Assembly: GCF_001278075.1 (NCBI RefSeq)
Contig: NZ_CP011340.1
Span: 5,453,501 to 5,517,500 of the forward strand
DNA length: 64,000 bases
Source of the DNA: Streptomyces pristinaespiralis
GTDB lineage: Bacteria > Actinomycetota > Actinomycetes > Streptomycetales > Streptomycetaceae
Direction of reading: 5' to 3'
Shown here one piece after another: positions 16,441-24,767 of the stretch. The notes under the pieces are model-generated. The model did not search any database and was not told where the DNA came from. It was given only the letters and a program-made list of their open reading frames with translations. Position numbers and translations under genes: made by a program. Within the stretch, counting starts at the first letter, position 1; every line of letters starts with the position of its first letter.

Positions 16441-17745
16441 ATGGCTGCCGTACCGGTCTTCGAGGAGTTCGAGCCCGCCGCGGACTGTGACTGCGCGGGC
16501 TGCGCGCACAGGCGCCGCGCGCACACCGCCGGGGAGCACCCCTCGGCGCAGGGCTGCCGCAGGGCGCTGGTCGTGGTCACCGCCGCCGGGGTCGTCCTGG
16601 GATCCACCGCGGCGGGCGCGACGGCGAAGAACGCCTCCCCTGCCGGGAGCTCCGGGGAGCGGACCGGGGAGCGGGCCGTCGAACCGTGGCCGTCCACCGA
16701 ACAGGGCGGCACCGCACCGCTGCACGGTCCCGCCGGCCGGCCCGCGACGGAAAAGGCACCGCTGCGCGCCGTCACCCGGGCGGAGATCATCAACCGGGCC
16801 AAGACATGGGTCGACGCCAAGGTGCCGTACAGCATGTCGAAGTACTGGTCCGACGGGTACCGCCAGGACTGCTCCGGCTATGTGTCGATGGCCTGGAACC
16901 TGGCGAAGAACGAGTGGACCGGAAGCCTCGCCCAGTTCGGCGACCGGATCACACGCGACAACCTGCAGGCCGGCGACATCCTGCTCTTCCATAATCCCGC
17001 CGACCCGACGGGCGGCTCGCACGTCACGATCTTCGGCGGCTGGACCGACTACACGCACACGTACTACACGGCGTACGAGCAGACCAAGCCGCACACCCGC
17101 AAACAGGCCACGCCGATGGCCTACTGGAACAACTCCGCCTCCTATGTCGCCTACCGCTACAAGGGCCTCGCCACCGGCACGGGCACGGGCGCCGGCGGGG
17201 GGCAGCGGGAGGCCGTCGCGTTCCCCGGCGTCTCCCGCTTCGGGCCGGGCAAGCGCAACGCGTCCGTCACGAAGCTCGGCGAGAAGCTCGTGGCGCGGGG
17301 CGGCAAGCGGTTCTACCGGGAGGGGCCCGACCCGCGCTGGACGGAGGCCGACCGGCGGGCGACCCGGGCCTTCCAGCGCGCCCAGGGCTGGCGCGGCAAG
17401 GAGGCGGACGGCCTGCCCGGACCGCACACCTGGCGGCTGCTGGTGAACAAGCAGGGCAGGAACATCCCCGCCGCGAAGCCGCCGGGCAAGGGCCCGCAGG
17501 CCGGTACGCCGGCCTTCCCGGGGCGCGCCCACTTCCGGCCCGGCCGGTCCAGCACGTACGTCACCCAACTCGGCAAGCGCCTGGTCGAGCGCGGTTACGG
17601 CAAGCACTACACATCCGGACCGGACCCGCGCTGGCGCGAGGCGGACCGCCGCAACGTCCAGGCGTTCCAGCGCGCCCAGGGCTGGCGGGGCGCGGCGGCC
17701 GACGGCTATCCGGGGCCGGAGACGTGGAGGCGTCTCTTCTCCTAG
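16441..17745 (+). CDS. NlpC/P60-like hydrolase with two peptidoglycan-binding repeats
   Basis: This 434-residue protein starts at an ATG with GGAGGGG upstream. A cytoplasmic cysteine-rich head (DCDCAGCAHRRR) precedes a hydrophobic segment at about residues 42-62 that may act as a signal anchor. A cysteine-peptidase-like domain follows, with Cys144 in QDCSGYVSMAW and His194 in SHVTIFGGW. Two repeats of about 75 residues carry the conserved PDPRW-EADRR-FQRAQGWRG pattern of a peptidoglycan-binding domain. It would cut or remodel wall peptides. It corresponds by position to SCO2835 and sits between cslA and the SPFH and LPMO genes, suggesting a part in opening peptidoglycan for glucan passage at tips; that role is inferred. 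Confidence 0.85.
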   Translation: MAAVPVFEEFEPAADCDCAGCAHRRRAHTAGEHPSAQGCRRALVVVTAAGVVLGSTAAGATAKNASPAGSSGERTGERAVEPWPSTEQGGTAPLHGPAGRPATEKAPLRAVTRAEIINRAKTWVDAKVPYSMSKYWSDGYRQDCSGYVSMAWNLAKNEWTGSLAQFGDRITRDNLQAGDILLFHNPADPTGGSHVTIFGGWTDYTHTYYTAYEQTKPHTRKQATPMAYWNNSASYVAYRYKGLATGTGTGAGGGQREAVAFPGVSRFGPGKRNASVTKLGEKLVARGGKRFYREGPDPRWTEADRRATRAFQRAQGWRGKEADGLPGPHTWRLLVNKQGRNIPAAKPPGKGPQAGTPAFPGRAHFRPGRSSTYVTQLGKRLVERGYGKHYTSGPDPRWREADRRNVQAFQRAQGWRGAAADGYPGPETWRRLFS

Positions 17746-17817
17746 GACCCGGTCCCACGCCACCGGGACACGAGCACACCCGACGACAGAACAGAGCGAC
17801 CAGCTAAGGCGGCAGGC

Positions 17818-19221
17818 ATGAACACCACGACGTCGGAGCCGGAGGGCACCGTGCCGTCCGAGAGCCCGCGGCGCAACTTCGTCATCGCCGGCGAGACGAC
17901 GACCGAGATCCCCGTCCACCTGCTGTTCAGGGACGATGCGGCCCCCCTGCGGCCGACCGTCGTGGCCCGGCGGCAGGGGACGGGGGAGCAGCCGAGGGTC
18001 GGGCACGAGCCGCCCGCCACGCAGGAACCCCAGCAGCGGCGCGGCACCGGGCCGGGCACCCTCGACCCGCAGCAGCCGGACGCGGGGACGGCGGACCCGC
18101 ACAAGCCGGACCTGCGGAAGGAGGACGCACGGAAGCCGGAGCAGAAGAAGCCCGATCTCACCAAGCGCCGGGCACAGGAGCAGCCGGACGGATCCGGTCC
18201 GCGGCAGCCGCGCCAGGACGGATCCCGGCCGCAGACGTCCGGACAGCAGAAGGCCGCACCGCAGAAGCCCGGCCCGCGCGGGTCCTCCGCCGCGGCCCGG
18301 CCCCTGCCCGCCGTCGATCCGCAGATCGCCGAGCGCCCAGGACCCGTACTGCCGGGATGGACGGCGCTCGTCGCGGGCGGCTGCTCGCTCGCCGGGATCG
18401 GTGCGGTGATCTGGGGCACCGGGGCGGTGCCGGAGGTGCTCGCGGGAATCTTCGGACTGACCCCGCCGCCGTACGGGGGCATCGGGATCTGGCTGTGGTG
18501 CCTGCTCACCCTCGGGGTGATCCTGGCGCTGTTCGCCCTCGGCGGGCTCGGGCGCGGCCAGGTCGGCCGGGCGTGGGTCCTGACCCTCTGCGGCGACTAC
18601 CGCGGCAGCGTGCGGCGTACCGGGCTGGTGTGGGTCAGTCCGCTGGTGCTGCGCCGGCGGATCGACGTACGGCTGCGGCACTGGCGCAGCGAGCCGATGG
18701 CCGTGGTCGACGCGGAGGGAACGCCGCTGCGCGCGGTGGTGCTCGTGGTGTGGCGGGTCAAGGACACGGCGCGTGCCGCGCTCGGCGTGGCGGACCACGA
18801 GGCGTATCTGCGGGAGCAGGTGGAGGCGGCCACCGCGCGGGTCTTCTCGCAGCTGCCCGCCGACGCCTTCCTCCCGTCGGTGCCGACGCTGCGCAACGCC
18901 GAGGCGGTCGGGGACAGGCTGACGAAGATGCTGGCGGCGGAGTGCGCGGCGGTCGGAGTGGAGGTCTTCGCGGCGCAGCCGGTGGCCGTCGACTACGCGC
19001 CGGAGGTGGCGGCCGCCATGCAGCGCCGCCGGGTCGCGGCGATCGACGCCAAGCACCGGAACGCCGTGCTGACTTCGGTGGTGGACGCGGTCGACGAGAC
19101 GGTGGGGAGGCTGACCGCGCGTGGTCTGGTCGACCTGGACGACTACGAGCGCAAGGCGCTGGTGAAGGACCTGACCGTTGCCTTCTACACGGGTCGGGCG
19201 GGTGCCGTCGAGGCTCCGTGA
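17818..19221 (+). CDS. SPFH/Band 7 (stomatin-like) membrane protein
   Basis: This 467-residue protein begins with about 170 low-complexity residues rich in Pro, Gln, Lys and Arg. Two membrane helices follow (about 181-200 and 222-243) and then an SPFH domain from about residue 255 to the end. The domain shows VRRTGLVWVSPLVLRRRIDVRLR, the EAYLREQVEAATARVFSQLPADAFLPS helix, and a C-terminal segment with AAAMQRRRVAAIDAKHRNAVL. SPFH proteins form membrane scaffolds. It lies 72 bp after the NlpC-like gene and 121 bp before the LPMO gene, all on the plus strand. Its stop codon overlaps one of the DasR-like boxes. A scaffold for the tip glycan machinery is plausible but inferred. Confidence 0.88.
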   Translation: MNTTTSEPEGTVPSESPRRNFVIAGETTTEIPVHLLFRDDAAPLRPTVVARRQGTGEQPRVGHEPPATQEPQQRRGTGPGTLDPQQPDAGTADPHKPDLRKEDARKPEQKKPDLTKRRAQEQPDGSGPRQPRQDGSRPQTSGQQKAAPQKPGPRGSSAAARPLPAVDPQIAERPGPVLPGWTALVAGGCSLAGIGAVIWGTGAVPEVLAGIFGLTPPPYGGIGIWLWCLLTLGVILALFALGGLGRGQVGRAWVLTLCGDYRGSVRRTGLVWVSPLVLRRRIDVRLRHWRSEPMAVVDAEGTPLRAVVLVVWRVKDTARAALGVADHEAYLREQVEAATARVFSQLPADAFLPSVPTLRNAEAVGDRLTKMLAAECAAVGVEVFAAQPVAVDYAPEVAAAMQRRRVAAIDAKHRNAVLTSVVDAVDETVGRLTARGLVDLDDYERKALVKDLTVAFYTGRAGAVEAP

Positions 19222-19276
19222 TTGGTCTGGACATCTCCAACGGCCGTCAATACATTGGAACTTGGTCTAGACCGGA
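19221..19276. promoter_or_regulatory. Two DasR-like (dre) boxes upstream of the LPMO gene
   Basis: The box at 19261-19276 contains TGGTCTAGACC, the core of the DasR consensus A(C/G)TGGTCTAGACCA(C/G)T, matching 12 of 16 positions. A weaker relative, TTGGTCTGGACA, begins at 19222, about 40 bp upstream. DasR is the GntR-type global regulator of GlcNAc and chitin use in Streptomyces. The sites are 70-120 bp before the LPMO start. Confidence 0.72.
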
Positions 19277-19342
19277 ACAAGCAATACCGCACGCGTGCAG
19301 CAAGTGCCTCGGAACTCCCCCACGTTCTACCAGGAGCCAAGC

Positions 19343-19930
19343 ATGCGAAAGAAGATAGGCGCGGCCGCGGTCGGCCTCGTCGTGACGGGTGCGACCCTGC
19401 TCGCCACCGGCAGTGCGAGCAGCCACGGCTACACCGACTCACCGATCAGCCGGCAGAAGCTCTGCGCCAACAAGACGGTGAGCAACTGCGGGCAGATCCA
19501 GTGGGAGCCGCAGAGCGTCGAGGGCCCGAAGGGCTTCCCGGCCGCGGGTCCGGCCGACGGCAGGATCTGTGCGGGCGGCAACGGCCAGTTCGCCGAACTG
19601 GACGACCCGCGCGGCGGCACCTGGCCCACCACCAAGGTGAGCTCGGGCCAGAACTACACCTTCCGCTGGCAGTTCACCGCCAGGCACCGCACCACCGACT
19701 TCAAGTACTACATCACCAAGGCGGGCTGGAACCCGAGCCAGCCGCTGACCAGGGCCGCACTGGAGTCGCAGCCCTTCCTGACCATCCCCTACGGCGGTCA
19801 GCAGCCGCCGGCCACCCTGTCCCACTCCGGCAACCTTCCCCAGCGGTCGGGCCGCCATCTGATCCTGGCGGTGTGGACGGTGCACGACACGGCGAACGCC
19901 TTCTACGCCTGCTCCGACGTGCAGTTCTGA
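19343..19930 (+). CDS. lpmP: AA10 lytic polysaccharide monooxygenase (LpmP/LPMO10E-like)
   Basis: This 195-residue copper enzyme cleaves chitin or related glycans oxidatively. The signal peptide ends at SASS so that His28 becomes the mature N-terminus (HGYTDSPISRQ), which forms the histidine brace with His115 in TARHRTTDF; the axial Phe is in ANAFYAC. The gene has no carbohydrate-binding module. The ATG has an AGGAG site just upstream. It matches the small chitin-active LPMO of S. lividans (LPMO10E, SCO2833 position). From memory, this protein was recently named LpmP and linked to apical glycan deposition by CslA and GlxA. DasR-like boxes upstream tie it to GlcNAc/chitin signalling. Confidence 0.95.
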   Translation: MRKKIGAAAVGLVVTGATLLATGSASSHGYTDSPISRQKLCANKTVSNCGQIQWEPQSVEGPKGFPAAGPADGRICAGGNGQFAELDDPRGGTWPTTKVSSGQNYTFRWQFTARHRTTDFKYYITKAGWNPSQPLTRAALESQPFLTIPYGGQQPPATLSHSGNLPQRSGRHLILAVWTVHDTANAFYACSDVQF

Positions 19931-19949
19931 CGGCAGGCCGGTCACACTG

Positions 19950-19977
19950 CGGCGACCCCTTCCGCCGGGGGTCGCCG
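19950..19977 (+). terminator. Terminator after the LPMO gene
   Basis: GGCGACCCC at 19951-19959 pairs with GGGGTCGCC at 19968-19976 about 20 bp after the LPMO stop. Confidence 0.65.
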
Positions 19978-20092
19978 TGGTCGTGTGCCCGCCCCGCCCC
20001 GCGATGTTCATGGAAGGCGGGTGCACCTGGCAGGATCATCGGATGACCGTGAAACGCTCCCTCCTCCGCCGTCCGGAGGGCCGCCCGCAGCC

Positions 20093-20488
20093 ATGCTGAT
20101 CGATCTGGAGAAAACCGAACAGCTCCCCGGCGGACTGTGCCTCGCTCATGCGCGCACCCCCATCGGACCGGTCGTCGCCCGCTGGTGCGGCGATCCCGAC
20201 GCGCTGCCCGGCCGGTACGACGCCGAGTGGACGGTCGACGAGGACGTGGCCTGGCTGGCCAACACCCACCCCGCCCCCGAGCAGTCCTATCTGATCGGCC
20301 CGCGGCCGGACGGTCTGCTGCTGCGCGGCCGGCTCGACGAGGTCGCCCGGGCCGCCGCCGTCCTGGACCTGGCGGGGACCTTGATCCTTCTGGACCTGGC
20401 CGGCCCGCTGCCGGACGGGGCCCTCGGCACATGGATCGACATCCACGCGGAGCGGGAGAAGGTGGCCCTCTATCCGTACGAGCTGTGA
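20093..20488 (+). CDS. Hypothetical protein, 131 residues
   Basis: I do not recognise a family for this small soluble protein. It starts at ATG 20093 with GGAGGG about 10-15 bp upstream. It is acidic, lacks a signal or membrane segment, and contains WCGDPDALPGRYDAEWTVDED, a hydrophobic beta-strand-like middle (AAVLDLAGTLILLDLAG) and a C-terminal VALYPYEL. The codon use fits its neighbours. It lies between the LPMO gene and a convergent tRNA-Lys gene, and probably corresponds to a conserved Streptomyces hypothetical protein at this place. No function is proposed. Confidence 0.65.
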   Translation: MLIDLEKTEQLPGGLCLAHARTPIGPVVARWCGDPDALPGRYDAEWTVDEDVAWLANTHPAPEQSYLIGPRPDGLLLRGRLDEVARAAAVLDLAGTLILLDLAGPLPDGALGTWIDIHAEREKVALYPYEL

Positions 20489-20544
20489 GGAGGGCCACAT
20501 CGGCGGGCGGGCCGGTGTCGCACGGCACGGCGCACCGGACACGG

Positions 20545-20592
20545 AAAAACCCTGTGGGGCATCCCGGATCACCGGCATGCCCCACAGGGTTT
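20545..20592 (-). terminator. Terminator downstream of tRNA-Lys copy 2
   Basis: A 16-bp perfect inverted repeat (20547-20562 with 20577-20592) lies 5 bp past the tRNA 3' end; on the minus strand it is followed by a short T run. It can also serve the convergent hypothetical gene. Confidence 0.85.
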
Positions 20593-20597
20593 GGTTG

Positions 20598-20671
20598 TGC
20601 GCCGCCAGGGACTCGAACCCCGGACCCGCTGATTAAGAGTCAGCTGCTCTAACCAACTGAGCTAGCGGCGC
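20598..20671 (-). tRNA. tRNA-Lys(CTT), copy 2
   Basis: This 74-nt gene has the same sequence as the copies at 16169 and 46093: CTT anticodon in loop CTCTTAA, 7-bp acceptor stem, T loop TTCGAGT and no encoded CCA. Its 5' flank differs from the other two copies. Confidence 0.97.
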
Positions 20672-20765
20672 CTCTTTTGTCCGCCGCTGCGCGGCTGACT
20701 CATTAATAGTACCTGGTCCGAAGGGGTGCTCCGGACCAGGTGCGGGCGGGCCGCCGCGGACGGCT

Positions 20766-21524
20766 CTAGATGGCGAGCGAGAGCACCACCGGGGCCGCCC
20801 GGCGGTTCAGGGTGTCGGCGGCCGAGCGCAGCCGGTGCGCGTGCTCGACCGGGAGGGACAGTGCCAGGCAGCCCACGGAGGAGCCGGCCGTCAGCGGCAC
20901 GGCCGCGCAGACGGTGCCCACCGCGTACTCCTGGAGGTCGAGGACGGGGACCGTCGGCGGCTGGCTGTCCAGCTTGGAGAAGAGCAGCCGCTCGCTGGTG
21001 ATCGTGCGCGACGTCAGACGGGCGATCTTGTGCCGGGAGAGGTGGTCGCGGCGGCCGTTCACGTCGAGCTGGGTCAGCAGGCACTTGCCGACCGCGCTGG
21101 CGTGGGCGGCGGAGCGGAAGTCCACCCACTCGTTCACCTTCGGCGTGCCGGGGCCGTCCGTGAACTGGGTGATCTTGACCTCGCCGTCGATGTAACGGCT
21201 GATGTAGACGGCGGCGCCGACCGAGTCACGCAGTTCGGTCAGGGTGTCCTGGAGCTTGGCCGCCAGCGCCTCCTTGCGGGTGGCGCCGGAGCCGAGCAGG
21301 ACCAGGGATTCGCCGATCACGTAGGCGCCGTCGGCGACCTGCTCCACATACGCCTCGCGGCGGAGCATGGCCAGCATCGGGGCGAGGTGACCGGTCGGCA
21401 GGCCGGTCTCCCGTGCGATCTGGACATCGGTGACCCCGCCACCGTGCTTGGAGATCGTCTCCAGGACGCGCAAGACGTATTGCACCGAATGGAACGGCGC
21501 GGTCGGCTCGGGCTTCAGCGCCAC
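20766..21524 (-). CDS. IclR family transcriptional regulator
   Basis: This 252-residue regulator starts at a GTG. The N-terminal winged helix (residues about 12-75) reads VLETISKHGGGVTDVQIARETGLPTGHLAPMLAML, and the IclR effector domain follows with AAVYISRYIDGEVKI, SAAHASAVGKCLLTQL and the closing GCLALSLPVEHAHRL. It lies 166 bp downstream of the ABC ATPase gene on the same strand, separated by a hairpin, and is the only specific regulator near the transporter and the amidase/isomerase genes. It is therefore the best candidate to control that catabolic cluster. The effector is unknown. Confidence 0.88.
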   Translation of the reverse strand: MALKPEPTAPFHSVQYVLRVLETISKHGGGVTDVQIARETGLPTGHLAPMLAMLRREAYVEQVADGAYVIGESLVLLGSGATRKEALAAKLQDTLTELRDSVGAAVYISRYIDGEVKITQFTDGPGTPKVNEWVDFRSAAHASAVGKCLLTQLDVNGRRDHLSRHKIARLTSRTITSERLLFSKLDSQPPTVPVLDLQEYAVGTVCAAVPLTAGSSVGCLALSLPVEHAHRLRSAADTLNRRAAPVVLSLAI

Positions 21525-21610
21525 GGTTTCCCCCTAGCAGGTTGTTACCGCAAGCTTCCCTACCACGATAGCGGCCAAGACCCGTTTGATGGGCGCCTGT
21601 TGGCGTAAAT

Positions 21611-21645
21611 GATGAGGCGCCCCGCGTCACACGCTGGGGCGCATC
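21611..21645 (-). terminator. Terminator after the ABC transporter operon
   Basis: GCGCCCCGCGT and ACGCTGGGGCGC pair around a 3-nt loop in the gap between the ATPase stop and the IclR start, with outer GATG/CATC pairing. Confidence 0.65.
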
Positions 21646-21690
21646 ACCATGGCATATGCCAGGGGCAGGAATGGTCGACGGAGTCGGAGG

Positions 21691-22455
21691 TCAGAGCACC
21701 GCGCCGAGGAATTCGCGAGTACGTTCGTGCTCCGGATCCGAGAAGATTTTTTCCGGCGGACCGGACTCGATCACCTTCCCGGCGTCGAACATGAGCACGT
21801 CGTCGGAGATGTCCCGGGCGAAATTCATCTCGTGGGTCACACAGAGCATGGTGATGTCCGTGGTGCGCGCGATGTCGCGCAGCAGGTCCAGCACCCCGGC
21901 GACCAGCTCGGGGTCGAGCGCCGAGGTCACCTCGTCGAGCAGCAGCACCTGCGGCCGCATGGCCAGCGCACGGGCGATCGCCACCCGCTGCTGCTGGCCG
22001 CCGGAGAGTTGCGTCGGCTTCGCGTCGCAGCGGTCGGCCAGCCCCACCAGCTCGAGGAGCTCCTTGGCGCGCACCTCGGCCTCGTCCTTGGAGAGGCCCA
22101 GCACCCGCACCGGCGCCTCCGTCAGGTTCCGCAGCACGCTCATGTTGGGGAACAGGTTGAACTGCTGGAAGACCATGCCGATCTTCTTGCGCGCCTCGCG
22201 GCGCTCCTTCTCCGGGGCCGGGAAGAGCCGGTTGCCGTTCACCTGGATCGTGCCCTCGTCGGGCGTCTCCAGGGTCATCAGCAGCCGCAGGATCGTGGTC
22301 TTGCCGGAGCCGGACGGGCCGATCAGCGTGACGTGCTTGCCCGGGCGGACCGAGAAGCAGAGGTCGTCGAGGACCGTGTTGTCGCCGAATCTCTTGGTGA
22401 CGTTGTCGAACCGGATGAGGGTGTCGGGCGTGGTGCCCTTGAGGTCAGCGGACAA
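21691..22455 (-). CDS. Polar amino acid / ectoine-type ABC transporter ATP-binding protein (EhuA-like)
   Basis: This 254-residue ATPase energises the import of a polar amino acid-like solute. It shows Walker A GPSGSGKTT, Q loop FQQFNLFPNMSVL, signature LSGGQQQRVAIARAL, Walker B VLLLDEVTSALDPE and the H-loop CVTHEM, all of the HisP/GlnQ type. I chose the TTG at 22455, which overlaps the permease stop by 11 bp and gives the family's normal length; a longer in-frame start adds 21 unlikely residues. It is the last gene of a four-gene operon with two permeases and a binding protein. Ectoine use is the common database label, but nothing here proves the substrate. Confidence 0.9.
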   Translation of the reverse strand: MSADLKGTTPDTLIRFDNVTKRFGDNTVLDDLCFSVRPGKHVTLIGPSGSGKTTILRLLMTLETPDEGTIQVNGNRLFPAPEKERREARKKIGMVFQQFNLFPNMSVLRNLTEAPVRVLGLSKDEAEVRAKELLELVGLADRCDAKPTQLSGGQQQRVAIARALAMRPQVLLLDEVTSALDPELVAGVLDLLRDIARTTDITMLCVTHEMNFARDISDDVLMFDAGKVIESGPPEKIFSDPEHERTREFLGAVL

Positions 22456-23095
22456 GGCGGCGCTCCAGGGATCGGACGAGAAGAGAAGCCGGATAGGCGA
22501 TGAGGACGAAGGCGACACCGATCAGCGTCAGCGGCTCGGTGTACTGGAACGTCGACGCGCTCTCCAGCCGCGACTGCTGGAGCATTTCCAGCACGCCGAT
22601 CGCTGCGAGCAGCGGAGTGTCCTTGAGCATCGCGATGACGTAGTTGCCGAGCGCGGGTGTGATCCGGCGCACGGCCTGCGGCAGGATGACCGCGATCCAG
22701 GTGCGGTGGGCGGGCAGGCTCAGTGCCGTCGCCGCCTCCCACTGCCCGGGCGGCACGGCTTCGATGCCGGCGCGGTAGACCTGCGCGGTGTACGTCGAGT
22801 AGTGCAGCCCGATCGCGATCGTGCCGGTGGTCAGGGCGGAGAACTGCACGCCCCACTCCGGCAGCACGAAGTAGAGGAAGAAGAGCTGCACCAGCAGCGG
22901 GGTGGTGCGGATGAACTCGGTGACGAGGTTCACCGGCCACCGGATGAAGCGGGTCGGCGCCCTGAACGCGATCGCCCAGACGAGACCGAGGGTGAACGAG
23001 ATCAGCGAGCCGAGCACCAGCACCTGCAGCGTGATCAGCACGCCGTCCCAGAAGCGCGGCATGAAGTCCGCGATCGCGGACCAGTCCCAGGTCAC
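22445..23095 (-). CDS. Amino acid ABC transporter permease (EhuD-like)
   Basis: This 216-residue inner membrane permease has the HisM/GlnP architecture. The conserved signature is FHAPLI-free but shows RAGIEAVPPGQWEAATALSLP, the EAA motif that docks on the ATPase, followed by ILPQAVRRITPALGNYVIAMLKDT. There are about five helices. The GTG start overlaps the stop of the preceding permease (GTGA). The EAA-loop region is the basis for assigning it to the polar amino acid uptake family. It pairs with the next permease gene to make the channel. Confidence 0.9.
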   Translation of the reverse strand: MTWDWSAIADFMPRFWDGVLITLQVLVLGSLISFTLGLVWAIAFRAPTRFIRWPVNLVTEFIRTTPLLVQLFFLYFVLPEWGVQFSALTTGTIAIGLHYSTYTAQVYRAGIEAVPPGQWEAATALSLPAHRTWIAVILPQAVRRITPALGNYVIAMLKDTPLLAAIGVLEMLQQSRLESASTFQYTEPLTLIGVAFVLIAYPASLLVRSLERRLVR

Positions 23096-23847
23096 TTCGA
23101 AGCACCCCCCGCCACCGCGGTACCGGCGAGCCTGTCCTCGGCGCGGTCGCTCCCGGGGCCCTTGGCGAACAGGCCGCCGAGCAGACCGGGCGGCGACTCG
23201 ATGCCGATGTTCCGTTTGGTCCTGCGCTCCAGCGCCTTCATGGACCGCGTCAGCGCGAAGGCGAGCACGAAGTAGATGACCAGGCTGATCGTGTAGATCT
23301 GCGCGCTCTCCTGGGTGGCGAGGCGCACCAGGTAGGCGGCGAAGGAGACGTCACCGACGCCCAGCAGCGACACCAGGGCCGTGCCCTTGAGCAGCTCGAT
23401 CAGCAGGTTGCAGAACGACGGCACCATCTCCGGCACCGCCTGCGGCAGCAGGATCAGCCGGAGCCGCTGCCACGGCGTGAAGCTCAGCGCGATGCCCGCC
23501 TCGCGCTGCGAGACGGCCACCGAGTTCAGCGCGCCCCGCACGATCTCGGCGCCGTACGCGCCGTACGACAGACCGAGTGCCAGCACCGCGGCCCACATGG
23601 GGACGAGCTGCCAGCCCATGAGCGGGGGCACCACGAAGAACAGCCAGAACATCAGGACCAGCGCGGAGGTGCCCCGGAAGATCTCGGTGTAGACGCCCGC
23701 GACGAAACGGACGGCACGCGAGCGGTGGGTGCGTGCCGTGCCGACGGTGAAGGCGACGGCGGCCGCCAGCGCCGCGCTGTACACGAGCAGTTGAACGGTG
23801 ATCCATATACCGGGCAGCACCCAGTTCTGCCAGAGTCCGGCTGTCAT
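23092..23847 (-). CDS. Amino acid ABC transporter permease (EhuC-like)
   Basis: This 251-residue permease is the partner of the previous one. The EAA loop is RGALNSVAVSQREAGIALSFTPWQRLRLILLPQAVPEMVPSFCN, shortened here to its family hallmarks: the EAG glycine pair and the LPQA segment, then LLKGTALVSLLG. The ATG at 23847 overlaps the binding protein stop (ATGA); a GTG two codons earlier is possible. After the last helix there is a C-terminal tail of about 45 residues rich in glycine, longer than in most homologues. The gene order is binding protein, permease, permease, ATPase, with overlaps at each join. Confidence 0.9.
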   Translation of the reverse strand: MTAGLWQNWVLPGIWITVQLLVYSAALAAAVAFTVGTARTHRSRAVRFVAGVYTEIFRGTSALVLMFWLFFVVPPLMGWQLVPMWAAVLALGLSYGAYGAEIVRGALNSVAVSQREAGIALSFTPWQRLRLILLPQAVPEMVPSFCNLLIELLKGTALVSLLGVGDVSFAAYLVRLATQESAQIYTISLVIYFVLAFALTRSMKALERRTKRNIGIESPPGLLGGLFAKGPGSDRAEDRLAGTAVAGGASK

Positions 23848-24698
23848 CGGCACAGCTCCTCGGCAGTGAGCGTGGTCATCTCGTTCTTCGTGAAGCCGAA
23901 CGGCTTCAGAATGCGGAAGAGCTCGCCGCTCTTCTTCATCTTGTGGATCTCGACGTTGAAGGCGTCACGCAGTTCGGTGTCGGTCGGCCGGAACGCGAAC
24001 CCGCCGCCGTCGATCTGCTTCTCGCCGTCGACCACGGCCGCGAACGGCTCGGTCGCCTCCGCCCTGGTGCTCTTCCTCACCACCTCGCGGGCGGTCAGCG
24101 CGGTGCCGGCGAAGACGTCCACCCGCCCGGACTCGACGGCGTTCAGCCCGGCCACCTGGTCCTGGAGGATGACGATGTCCTTCTCCGGAATGCCCGCGGC
24201 GACCGCGTAGGCGATCTCGGCGTAGCCCGTTCCGGTGGAGAATTTCGCCTTCGCCTTCACCACGTCCTCGTAGCTGCGCAGGTTCTTGGGGTTGCCCTTG
24301 CGCACGATGAAGGAGTCGAGCATCTGGTATTCGGGGTCGGCGAAGATGACCTGCTCGCACCGCTCCTTGTTGATGTACATCCCCGCGGAGACCACATCGA
24401 ACTGCTGCGAGTTCAGCCCGGGTATGAGGGACGCGAAGTCGGTCGCGACCGGCTGGACACTCTCTATCCCGAGCCGCTGGAAGATGACCCGGGCCAGCTC
24501 AGGGGCCTCGCCCGTGAACTCGCCCTGCTCATCGACATAGCCGTAGGGCACCTCGCCCGCGATGCCGAGGCGTACGGTGCCCTGGGACTTCAGCCGGGCC
24601 AGCGCGTCGCCGGACGGCACGCGACTGCACCCCGCCGCACCGGCGACGGTCAGCGCGCCGGCGGCCGCCGTGCCGAGCAACAGGGCGCGTCTGCTCAT
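23844..24698 (-). CDS. ABC transporter solute-binding lipoprotein (EhuB-like)
   Basis: This 284-residue protein is the extracytoplasmic receptor of the transporter. The N-terminus has SRRALLLG, which could be read by the Tat pathway, and a lipobox AAGC with Cys24. The SBP_bac_3 domain reads LRLGIAGEVPYGY-type at its start (VRLGIAGEVPYGYVDEQG), then DFASLIPGLNSQQFDVVSAGMYI and a hinge near SFIVRKGNP. Its fold matches glutamine, arginine and ectoine binding proteins. The ATG has AGGA upstream. It is the first gene of the operon and is divergent from the DUF3830 gene across 69 bp. Confidence 0.9.
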   Translation of the reverse strand: MSRRALLLGTAAAGALTVAGAAGCSRVPSGDALARLKSQGTVRLGIAGEVPYGYVDEQGEFTGEAPELARVIFQRLGIESVQPVATDFASLIPGLNSQQFDVVSAGMYINKERCEQVIFADPEYQMLDSFIVRKGNPKNLRSYEDVVKAKAKFSTGTGYAEIAYAVAAGIPEKDIVILQDQVAGLNAVESGRVDVFAGTALTAREVVRKSTRAEATEPFAAVVDGEKQIDGGGFAFRPTDTELRDAFNVEIHKMKKSGELFRILKPFGFTKNEMTTLTAEELCR

Positions 24699-24767
24699 CG
24701 ATCCTGGTTGTCTTGTTCGAGCCATGGGCGCGCGGCTACCCGGGCGCCCGCCGGGTATGCGTACGAG

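Noticed and set aside
16261..19056. A 931-codon open frame on the minus strand
   Set aside because: It is a GC-rich shadow opposite the NlpC-like and SPFH genes, with no recognised domain.
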